16,172 nucleotides of DNA from Rickettsiales bacterium UBA2645 (GTDB taxonomy: Bacteria; Pseudomonadota; Alphaproteobacteria; Rickettsiales; UBA1997): NCBI GenBank assembly GCA_002359655.1, contig DENL01000001.1:1-16172 (forward strand), given 5' to 3'. Positions within the stretch are counted from its first letter, which is position 1. Each line of letters begins with the position of its first letter. The position numbers and the translations under genes are program-made. The notes beneath the pieces are model-generated. The model saw nothing but the letters and a program-made list of their open reading frames with translations, had not been told where the DNA came from and made no database searches. Below are positions 1 through 5,194 of the stretch, in pieces.

Positions 1-1
1 A

Positions 2-52
2 GCTTATCCCGAACTGGCGTTTAAAAGAGGATTAGAGAAAAAGTATTTTTAA
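2..52 (+). CDS. Possible C-terminal fragment of a convergent gene (partial, left edge)
   Basis: An open frame enters from the left edge on the plus strand and ends in TAA, giving a tail that reads AYPELAFKRGLEKKYF. If real, it is the end of a gene facing ubiB tail to tail, and the two stop codons overlap by a few bases. The other two plus frames stop within 35 bases. Sixteen codons are too few to identify a family, and an open frame of this length occurs by chance often. The alternative is that this is only the 3' flank of ubiB. Confidence 0.2.
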   Translation, partial: AYPELAFKRGLEKKYF

Positions 53-1344
53 ATATTACGCAAAAACCTGCGCGCCAATTCTAATAAATCGATCACAGTA
101 TCGCGAATTTTGGCGTCAAAGCCGATATTTTTCATCGCCCATTCTTTAACCCAAGGACGCGCCAAATCCCAAATGTTAAGATTTGGATCTAAACTGACAC
201 CTACGCCCTCAACCAAAAGCAAAGTTTTTTGTAATAGCAATAACTCAGGTCGTGTTTCCATTTTGTAATCACGCATCATGGTAATTAAGCTAGATAAAAG
301 CTTGGCGACAGAAATATCTTTTACATCTGAGCCAACAATCATTTCGCCAATTTTGCGGCAAGATAGAGCTAACTCTTCGACTTTAGTTTCTCTTGGAACC
401 AATCCAGCGTTGATGTGAAGCTCGGCTACTTTGTGATAATCTTTGTTTAAAAAACCGATCAAAATTTCAGCAACCGTCAAGCGAGTTTTTTTATCGATTT
501 TGCCCATAATGCCAAAATCAACCACGGCAATGTTGCCATTTTTTAGCAAAAATAAATTTCCGGGATGCATATCGGCGTGGAAAAATCCATGGACATAAAC
601 TTGGTTGAAATAGCTAATAACAAGGTTTTGAGCGATTTGTTTTTTATCAAAAGGTGAAGCTAAAATCTTCTCAATATCAGAAAATGGAATTCCATCGAGC
701 CATTCTAAAACCAAAATTTTTGTGGTTGAAAATTTCCAAAAAATTTCTGGTACATAAAAGCCTTTAACATTTTTTAAGTCTTCTTTGAGCTTAGAAGCAT
801 TCGCCGCTTCTTGCAGTAAATCGAGCTCACTTCTTGAAACTTGCTCAAGCAAATCAGCGACATCTAAAAAACTTTTAGCCAAAAAGCTTGAAAAGGGCGC
901 TAAAAATTTAATCAGAATTTTTAAAGTAGAAATGTCGCGCGCCATTATTTGTGATATTCTTGGTCGCATGATTTTTACTGCGACAAATTCTTTCGAGCTT
1001 TTTAATTGCGCTTTATGCACTTGAGCAATTGAGGCGGAAGCGACTGCATCAAAATTAAATTCAGCAAAAATTTCTGAGAAGTTTTTGCCAAATTCTTGGT
1101 CTAAAATTTTTTGTAATTTTTTTGGCGAGCAAGGTTTTAAGTGATCTTGAAAGGTAGCTAAAGTTTTAGATAATTTGACTCCGACTAAATCTGGCCTTAC
1201 TGACAATATTTGTCCAAGCTTTATAAATGAAGGTCCAGCCAGCTTCAGAAAATAAAAAACCGCGGCATTTTTATTAAAGATTCCGATGGGCAAAAATAAT
1301 AAAAATAGCGCGGCCAATCTTAATAAGTTTAGGGCAACGATCAT
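49..1344 (-). CDS. ubiB: UbiB/ABC1 (AarF/ADCK) family atypical kinase, probable ubiquinone biosynthesis accessory protein
   Basis: 431 residues. UbiB-family proteins are atypical protein-kinase-like ATPases that support ubiquinone biosynthesis at the inner membrane; their exact substrate is unsettled. The family signatures are all present in order: KLGQ (42-45) in a FIKLGQ context, the A-rich loop ASASIAQVH (102-110), the VAVK lysine (124), the ELD motif (173-175), HADMHPGN with catalytic Asp and Asn (256-263), and DFG (276-278). The N-terminus carries a hydrophobic stretch (about 3-22) before KxGQ. The protein ends at LLELARRFLRNI with no clear pair of C-terminal transmembrane helices, whereas E. 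coli UbiB is about 546 residues and ends in such helices. It starts at ATG six bases after the upstream small membrane-protein gene, so the two are probably cotranscribed. The family call is secure. The ubiB symbol rests on family membership, since no other ubi gene is visible nearby. Confidence 0.87.
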   Translation of the reverse strand: MIVALNLLRLAALFLLFLPIGIFNKNAAVFYFLKLAGPSFIKLGQILSVRPDLVGVKLSKTLATFQDHLKPCSPKKLQKILDQEFGKNFSEIFAEFNFDAVASASIAQVHKAQLKSSKEFVAVKIMRPRISQIMARDISTLKILIKFLAPFSSFLAKSFLDVADLLEQVSRSELDLLQEAANASKLKEDLKNVKGFYVPEIFWKFSTTKILVLEWLDGIPFSDIEKILASPFDKKQIAQNLVISYFNQVYVHGFFHADMHPGNLFLLKNGNIAVVDFGIMGKIDKKTRLTVAEILIGFLNKDYHKVAELHINAGLVPRETKVEELALSCRKIGEMIVGSDVKDISVAKLLSSLITMMRDYKMETRPELLLLQKTLLLVEGVGVSLDPNLNIWDLARPWVKEWAMKNIGFDAKIRDTVIDLLELARRFLRNI

Positions 1345-1350
1345 TTAATT

Positions 1351-1716
1351 TTAATGAGCTTTTGGGTCTGGGACTGAGCCTGGAACTGGAGAGGGAGCAG
1401 CAGGTGATGAAACACCAGAACCACCACGATGATTATTTAAATCAACTTTGATTTTACTTAAGTCTACATCAACTCCAGCCCAACCGAACAGTTTATTTAG
1501 TAATTGAGAAATTATACTTAGAATATTGTTTGAAACCTCCTGAATCCTTGATACAATAAGCTTAAAAGCATTAGCGGAATCAGGTGACATTTTTAAAATT
1601 GTTACTACGTCATCAACTGTAATGATATTTAAAAATAGCATTACAAACATTAGAGAAAATGCAGTTGAAGCAAAAAGAATAACTGTTCTAAAGGAAAGAA
1701 ATGAGAGAAAGTCCAT
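1351..1716 (-). CDS. Hypothetical small single-span membrane protein with Pro-rich tail
   Basis: 121 residues; I do not recognise a family. Residues 11-34 form one strongly hydrophobic segment (TVILFASTAFSLMFVMLFLN and onward), predicted to span the membrane. Residues about 45-79 look helical and amphipathic (AFKLIVSRIQEVSNNILSII, then a Leu-rich end). The last 25 residues are rich in Gly, Ser, Pro and Ala with repeated Pro-x-Pro-like spacing, so probably disordered. There is no cleavable signal peptide or cysteine. The start is ATG with no clear Shine-Dalgarno sequence. It lies six bases before ubiB on the same strand, suggesting a shared transcript and possibly a membrane-related role, but that is context only. 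The composition fits a real membrane protein; a fast-evolving or lineage-restricted gene is the likeliest reading. Confidence 0.55.
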   Translation of the reverse strand: MDFLSFLSFRTVILFASTAFSLMFVMLFLNIITVDDVVTILKMSPDSANAFKLIVSRIQEVSNNILSIISQLLNKLFGWAGVDVDLSKIKVDLNNHRGGSGVSSPAAPSPVPGSVPDPKAH

Positions 1717-1828
1717 ATATTGTGAAATTTGAAGAGTATCGCCGTTAGGTTAGAAGGTTTTTTGCAGTGTTAATTTTGAAGCAGTAACTATCAAGAAATT
1801 TTAGAGTTAAGCCAGTAATAATTTAAAT
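1717..1828. other. Intergenic gap, 112 bases, no recognised element
   Basis: The stretch separates the stop of the predicted lipoprotein gene from the start of the small membrane-protein gene. It is AT-rich and holds a short AATTTAAATT palindrome close to the lipoprotein stop. No GC-rich stem with a T run is seen on either strand. No convincing minus-strand -35/-10 pair with 16-18 base spacing was found by eye, although a promoter for the small membrane-protein gene and ubiB would be expected here or further upstream. Confidence 0.5.
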
Positions 1829-2284
1829 TTAATCTTTGATCACAGCTTTAGTTTCTTCTATCAGCTGTTTAACCACTTCTTTTTTAGTGTTTGGCTTGCT
1901 TAGACATTCTCCATAATACATCAAAGGAGTTACAGGACGAGCATTATAGTTCTGCTCAATTAAGTGAGCAAATGTCATATCGTAGATTTTTTCTTGTTTG
2001 GAAGTAATTCTAAAAAAAATATCACCATTTTTATTTTCGCAAAATTTGTTACTTTCGAGTAAATTCAGTAGTAGTGTTGATTCAGCTTTTGTCATTTTAG
2101 GATTGTCTGGATCCAACTTTGATTGTGGATATTTTTTCAAATATTCTTCACTAACAAAAAATGTAAAATTTTTACTATCCTTGCCGTGTAAGTTTACTCG
2201 TCCATATTTCGATAGATCTTGCGAACAAGAGGATGTAAGAACAAAAAAAAGCAGGGATCCAAGGATCAACCTGCTTTTTTTCAT
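1829..2284 (-). CDS. Predicted lipoprotein of unknown function
   Basis: 151 residues from the ATG at 2284. The N-terminus is a lipoprotein-type signal: MKKSR, then a hydrophobic core (LILGSLLFFVL), then TSSC with Cys20 as the likely lipidated residue. Thr at -3 is a less common but tolerated lipobox residue. The remaining 131 residues are hydrophilic, with Cys82 and Cys127 and no motif I can name; a periplasmic, membrane-anchored protein is expected. The frame stays open up to 2341, but that longer start would overlap rplS and put 19 residues ahead of a classic signal peptide, so 2284 is preferred. It begins 19 bases after the rplS stop and lacks a clear Shine-Dalgarno sequence. Its first 14 codons form a terminator-like hairpin (2243-2281), which raises doubt about how much is expressed from the upstream operon. 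Confidence 0.65.
   Translation of the reverse strand: MKKSRLILGSLLFFVLTSSCSQDLSKYGRVNLHGKDSKNFTFFVSEEYLKKYPQSKLDPDNPKMTKAESTLLLNLLESNKFCENKNGDIFFRITSKQEKIYDMTFAHLIEQNYNARPVTPLMYYGECLSKPNTKKEVVKQLIEETKAVIKD
2243..2281 (-). terminator. Intrinsic-terminator-like hairpin after rplS, inside the lipoprotein signal-peptide codons
   Basis: On the plus strand the order is A8, GCAGG, GATCC, AA, GGATC, AA, CCTGC, T7. GCAGG (2251-2255) pairs with CCTGC (2270-2274), GATCC (2256-2260) with GGATC (2263-2267), and the A and T tracts extend the outer stem. The only defects are a two-base bulge and a tight loop. Read on the minus strand, the GC stem is followed by eight T residues, the classic form of a Rho-independent terminator, about 22 bases past the rplS stop codon. 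The symmetry means it could also work on the plus strand. It lies entirely within codons 2-14 of the predicted lipoprotein gene, so it may be a terminator, an attenuator or a leaky one. Confidence 0.65.
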
Positions 2285-2289
2285 AATTT

Positions 2290-2304
2290 GTTTTTTGAAA
2301 AAAC
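2290..2304. repeat. 15-base A/T palindrome GTTTTTTGAAAAAAC
   Basis: GTTTTTT and AAAAAAC are perfect inverted copies around one central base. The palindrome begins at the rplS stop codon and ends five bases before the lipoprotein ATG. With an A/T stem and one-base spacer it is a weak RNA hairpin and not a terminator by itself. It could be chance in an AT-rich gap, or it may occupy the site where a ribosome binding site would be expected. Confidence 0.4.
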
Positions 2305-2729
2305 TAAGAATTGGCATTTTCAGATTTGCTTTCGACGACACCAGATTTAGTCAAGAAATCTAATTTTTCTTTGATTCTGGAAGCTTTGCCAGTCAAACTT
2401 CTTAAGTAGTAAAGCTTTGCTCTTCTGACAACTCCTTGTTTCAAAATATCAATGCTAACCAGAAGCGGAGAGTAAACCGTAAATTTTCTTTCAACACCAA
2501 TTCCACTGCTGATTTTTCTAACCGTGAATGTTGCGGTATAATTGGAAATATCTTTGGAAGTAGCAATTACAATGCCATTGAAAGCTTGTATACGAGTGTT
2601 AGTTCCTTCAGTAATTTTATATTTTACGCTAACGGTGTCACCAACTTTAAAGATTGATAGCTCAGCGTCCCTAGCTTCTTTAATTTTTTTAACTTGCTCT
2701 TGAGCAAAATCCGAAAGTATGTTTTTCAT
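2304..2729 (-). CDS. rplS: 50S ribosomal protein L19
   Basis: 141 residues. L19 sits at the subunit interface and contributes to the bridge with 16S rRNA. Diagnostic blocks are FTVRKISSGIGVERKF (68-83), VRRAKLYYLR (101-110) and GKASRIKEK (114-122). It is about 25 residues longer than the E. coli protein, mostly as a polar C-terminal tail. The ATG start is backed by an AAGGA Shine-Dalgarno sequence six bases away (2736-2740), one of the clearer ones in the window. The gene follows rplQ by 22 bases on the same strand, which is unusual because rplS normally ends the rpsP-rimM-trmD operon; none of those genes is near. The stop is TAG and is followed by the terminator-like hairpin. Confidence 0.96.
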   Translation of the reverse strand: MKNILSDFAQEQVKKIKEARDAELSIFKVGDTVSVKYKITEGTNTRIQAFNGIVIATSKDISNYTATFTVRKISSGIGVERKFTVYSPLLVSIDILKQGVVRRAKLYYLRSLTGKASRIKEKLDFLTKSGVVESKSENANS

Positions 2730-2735
2730 TTTTTT

Positions 2736-2740
2736 TCCTT
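2736..2740 (-). promoter_or_regulatory. Shine-Dalgarno sequence of rplS
   Basis: AAGGA on the minus strand, six bases before the rplS ATG. It stands out because most genes here have weak or no visible ribosome-binding sequence, and it suggests that rplS is translated independently of rplQ. Confidence 0.65.
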
Positions 2741-2751
2741 GATTGAAACTA

Positions 2752-3174
2752 TTAGGCTTTTTTAGCTACTTTTTCTTGTTTAGTTGATTTTTCTTGAGGT
2801 TCAGACTCAGTAGAAGAGATTCTATCAACCAGCTCCATGACTGCCATCGGAGCTTTATCCCCAGTTCTGAAACCAAATTTTAGGATTCTAGTATATCCGC
2901 CGTTTCTCGAAGAAACTCTTGGACCAATTTCTTTAAAAAGTTTTTCAACAATTGCTTGGTTACCAAGAATAGATGCTGCTAGGCGGCGATTTGCCAAAGT
3001 ATCTTTTTTAGCAAGAGTGATTACTTTTTCGACAAAAGGTCTAATTTCTTTTGCTTTAGGTAAAGTTGTTTTGATCAACTCGTGCTGCAGTAAAGAAATT
3101 GATAAATTGCGAAATAGAGCCTTTCTGTGAGCGCTATTTCTACTTAATTGTCTGCCTTTGATTCCGTGTCTCAT
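2752..3174 (-). CDS. rplQ: 50S ribosomal protein L17
   Basis: 140 residues. L17 is a bacterial large-subunit protein near the exit-tunnel face. It opens with the hallmark MRHGIKGRQLSRNSAHRKAL (1-20) and has GGYTRILK (92-99) and GDKAPMAVMEL (105-115). The last 20 residues form a charged Lys/Glu tail beyond the usual fold. It is the expected last gene of the alpha block after rpoA, but the gap between them is about 120 bases, far longer than other gaps here. The ATG is preceded by a run of A residues and no clear Shine-Dalgarno sequence. Confidence 0.97.
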   Translation of the reverse strand: MRHGIKGRQLSRNSAHRKALFRNLSISLLQHELIKTTLPKAKEIRPFVEKVITLAKKDTLANRRLAASILGNQAIVEKLFKEIGPRVSSRNGGYTRILKFGFRTGDKAPMAVMELVDRISSTESEPQEKSTKQEKVAKKA

Positions 3175-3295
3175 TTTTTTTGCTAATGTTATAATTTTTT
3201 GACGGCCTTATCACTGCCGCTTGAGGTTTTCTTTCGCTCATATCGCACCACGCTTTTTGACGCTAATCTTATTTTTAAGGCGTAGAGGCTATAGC
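3175..3295. other. Unusually long rpoA-rplQ intergenic gap with imperfect repeats and hairpins
   Basis: 121 bases with no convincing gene. TTTTTGACG occurs twice on the plus strand (3196-3204 and 3254-3262), each followed by a related CTTAT-containing stretch, so it looks like a diverged direct repeat. On the minus strand two modest stems can be drawn: CGGC/GCCG around a nine-base loop (3203-3219), and an interrupted ACGC-CTTA/TAAG-GCGT hairpin near 3260-3283. A TATAAC (about 3187-3192 on the minus strand) could act as a -10 element for rplQ, but no good -35 is seen. It may be a processing site, an internal promoter or a decayed insertion. Confidence 0.45.
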
Positions 3296-4324
3296 TTAAA
3301 ACTCTTTATTTTTTAGTTTCAAAAGTTCTTCTAAATTTTTTGGTGGCCAATTAGTAAGCTTCATACCAAAGCCAAGTCCCATTGCTTTCAGATTTTCTTT
3401 TAATTCATTAAGAGATTTTCTACCGAAGTTTGCAGTTTTTAGCATCTCACCTTCTGATCTAGAAACTAAATCACCAACATAAATAATGTTTTCATTTTTT
3501 AAGCAGTTATAAGATCTAACTGAGAGCTCAAGCTCATCAATTGTCTTAAGTAAATTTTTGTTAAATTCTGGCTCAAGGCTGAGTTCTTTACGAGCTGGGG
3601 TTTCTAACTTACTAACGTCAAAATTAACGAATACTTGCAACTGCTCTTGCAAAATCTTTGCAGCAACTCCTAGAGCGTCTTGTGGAGTTATTGTGCCGTT
3701 AGTATCGATATCTAAGATTAATTTATCGTAGTCAGTAATTTGGCCAACACGGGCATTTTCAACTCTATACGCAACTCTACTGACCGGACTAAAAACAGCA
3801 TCTATAGCGATTGATCCAACGCCATGTTCGCTTTTTTTACCTTGCTCAGCAACAACATAGCCTTTTCCGCATTCAACTTGCATTTGAATATCGATTTTTG
3901 CGCCTTTATTTAAAGTGCATATCACTAAATCTTTATTAGAAATTTCAACTCCAGCCGGAGTTTCAATTGAACCAGCATAAACTGGGCCTACTTTATTGGT
4001 GGAGAGTTTAAGAACGCAAGGAGACGAGTCAGACTTAGTGATCGCCAAGGATTTTATGTTCATGATAATATCAAGAACATCTTCTTTAACGCCTTCAACC
4101 GAACTATACTCATGAAGAACACCTTCGATTTTTATTGAGGTCACGGCAAAGCCTGCAATCGAAGAGAGAAGAACTCTTCTTAGAGCGTTACCAAGAGTAT
4201 CACCAAATCCTCTTTCAAAAGGCTCTAGGACGATAACGGATTTTGCATTATTATCATAACCCTCTTTAACCACAACAGAGCTAGGTTTTGTAAGGATCTG
4301 CCAGCTTTCTTTTAGGATCGTCAT
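3296..4324 (-). CDS. rpoA: DNA-directed RNA polymerase subunit alpha
   Basis: 342 residues from the ATG at 4324. Alpha dimerises to nucleate RNA polymerase assembly, and its C-terminal domain contacts UP elements and activators. The N-terminal domain shows LEPFERGFGDTLGNALRRVL (about 33-52) and the HEYSSVEGVKEDV block; the C-terminal domain, from about residue 257, has the helix-hairpin-helix region LSVRSYNCLKNENI with the conserved DNA-contacting Arg followed by NCLK. Length is close to the usual alphaproteobacterial size. An in-frame TTG three codons upstream (4333) could start a 345-residue form; I prefer the ATG because neither start has a clear Shine-Dalgarno sequence. It lies between rpsK (48 bases) and rplQ. 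Confidence 0.96.
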   Translation of the reverse strand: MTILKESWQILTKPSSVVVKEGYDNNAKSVIVLEPFERGFGDTLGNALRRVLLSSIAGFAVTSIKIEGVLHEYSSVEGVKEDVLDIIMNIKSLAITKSDSSPCVLKLSTNKVGPVYAGSIETPAGVEISNKDLVICTLNKGAKIDIQMQVECGKGYVVAEQGKKSEHGVGSIAIDAVFSPVSRVAYRVENARVGQITDYDKLILDIDTNGTITPQDALGVAAKILQEQLQVFVNFDVSKLETPARKELSLEPEFNKNLLKTIDELELSVRSYNCLKNENIIYVGDLVSRSEGEMLKTANFGRKSLNELKENLKAMGLGFGMKLTNWPPKNLEELLKLKNKEF

Positions 4325-4372
4325 ATTTTTCAATTAGGTTACTTTAATAAACTTGAGGATTTTAGTAAAAAT

Positions 4373-4765
4373 TTAGACTCTTCTTCTTTTTGCAGGTCTG
4401 CATCCATTGTGCGGATGATAAGTGTTATCTACAATCATGCTTACATTAATTCCGGCAGCTTGAATAGCACGAAGAGAGGCCTCTCTTCCAACTCCTGGAC
4501 CCTTGATCTCAACGACCGCAGTTTGAAGACCATATTCTTTTGCAGCCTCAACTACATTTTGAGTTGCAATTTGAGCAGCATAAGGAGTGGCTTTTCTAGA
4601 GCCTTTAAAACCGTGTTTTCCTGCGGAAGACCAGCAAAGTATATTTCCTTGCAAGTCAGTTACAGAAATTATCGTATTATTGAAGCTAGCATAAACGTGT
4701 ACTACGCCGCTTGAGATGCTTTTTTTCTTTTTGCTGGTAGTTTTTTTACCGCTATATTTTGTCAT
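4373..4765 (-). CDS. rpsK: 30S ribosomal protein S11
   Basis: 130 residues. S11 forms the platform of the small subunit beside S6/S18 and the E site. The protein shows VVHVYASFNNTIISVTDLQG (21-40), SAGKHGFKGSRKATPYAAQ (47-65), the GPGVGREASLRA block (89-100) and the C-terminal PHNGCRPAKRRRV (118-130). Length matches the family. The N-terminal 17 residues are Lys/Ser/Thr-rich. It starts at ATG 19 bases after rpsM, in the standard rpsM-rpsK-rpoA order, without the rpsD found between rpsK and rpoA in enteric bacteria. Confidence 0.98.
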   Translation of the reverse strand: MTKYSGKKTTSKKKKSISSGVVHVYASFNNTIISVTDLQGNILCWSSAGKHGFKGSRKATPYAAQIATQNVVEAAKEYGLQTAVVEIKGPGVGREASLRAIQAAGINVSMIVDNTYHPHNGCRPAKRRRV

Positions 4766-4784
4766 GGTTTAGAAAGTTAAAAAA

Positions 4785-5165
4785 TTATTTGGTTACCTTT
4801 TTCTTACCCGCAATCGCAACTCCTCTGCCTTTACGAGTTCTGGCGTTAGTATGAGTTCTTTGACCTCTTACAGGAAGTTTTTTGACATGCCTGATTCCCT
4901 TATAGCAACCAATATCAATAAGCCTCTTAATGTCTGAAGAAACTTTCCTTCTCAAGTCACCTTCAAGAACTGGGTATTCTTTCTCGATTAAAGTTCTTAC
5001 TTGAGAAATTTTATCTTCACTAACTTGATGAGTTCTTAAACCAAGATCAATTTTTAATTTTTTACAAATTTTGTGAGCAGTAGTTGCGCCAATACCGTAA
5101 ATATAAGTCAATGAAATGACGAATCTTTTTTCTTTTGGAATATTGACACCAGCAATTCTAGCCAA
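4785..5165 (-). CDS. rpsM: 30S ribosomal protein S13 (TTG start)
   Basis: 126 residues. S13 lies in the small-subunit head and contacts P-site tRNA and the central protuberance. It begins (M)ARIAGVNIP (1-10), has YGIG (23-26) in the helix-turn-helix region and ends with GQRTHTNARTRKG (101-113) plus a basic tail. The initiation codon is TTG: it lies exactly where the family places Met-Ala-Arg-Ile, and AGGAG sits seven bases before it. No ATG is available at that position. It begins 29 bases after adk and opens the alpha block. rpmJ, which often precedes rpsM, is absent, as is usual in Alphaproteobacteria. Confidence 0.97.
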   Translation of the reverse strand: MARIAGVNIPKEKRFVISLTYIYGIGATTAHKICKKLKIDLGLRTHQVSEDKISQVRTLIEKEYPVLEGDLRRKVSSDIKRLIDIGCYKGIRHVKKLPVRGQRTHTNARTRKGRGVAIAGKKKVTK

Positions 5166-5172
5166 AGCGAAA

Positions 5173-5177
5173 CTCCT
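5173..5177 (-). promoter_or_regulatory. Shine-Dalgarno sequence fixing the TTG start of rpsM
   Basis: AGGAG on the minus strand, seven bases before the TTG codon of rpsM. It is the best Shine-Dalgarno match seen at standard spacing in the window and decides the start. A strong site may offset the weak TTG codon. Confidence 0.75.
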
Positions 5178-5194
5178 ATTGTTTTTAGTTATTA

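Noticed and set aside
785..1024. Plus-strand open frame of 79 codons inside ubiB
   Set aside because: It is antisense to a strongly conserved region of ubiB, has no recognisable domain or upstream ribosome-binding sequence, and its composition is explained by the opposite-strand codons.
1701..1748. Plus-strand 15-codon frame preceded by AAGGA at good spacing
   Set aside because: It is antisense to the start of the small membrane-protein gene, is very short, and AAGGA is frequent in AT-rich sequence. Nothing else supports translation.
1998..2363. Plus-strand open frame of 121 codons antisense to the lipoprotein and rplS end
   Set aside because: It runs across two minus-strand genes and the terminator-like hairpin, and its sequence resembles no family. 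The minus frames have a signal peptide and L19 motifs, so they are the real ones.
3140..3241. Minus-strand 33-codon frame (MSERKPQAAVIRPSK and onward) in the rpoA-rplQ gap
   Set aside because: It runs out of frame into rplQ, has no Shine-Dalgarno sequence, and matches no known small ribosomal protein such as L36. It is probably chance, although the basic composition was checked.
4409..4714. Plus-strand open frame of 101 codons antisense to rpsK
   Set aside because: S11 on the minus strand is unmistakable; long antisense frames are a by-product of its codon use.
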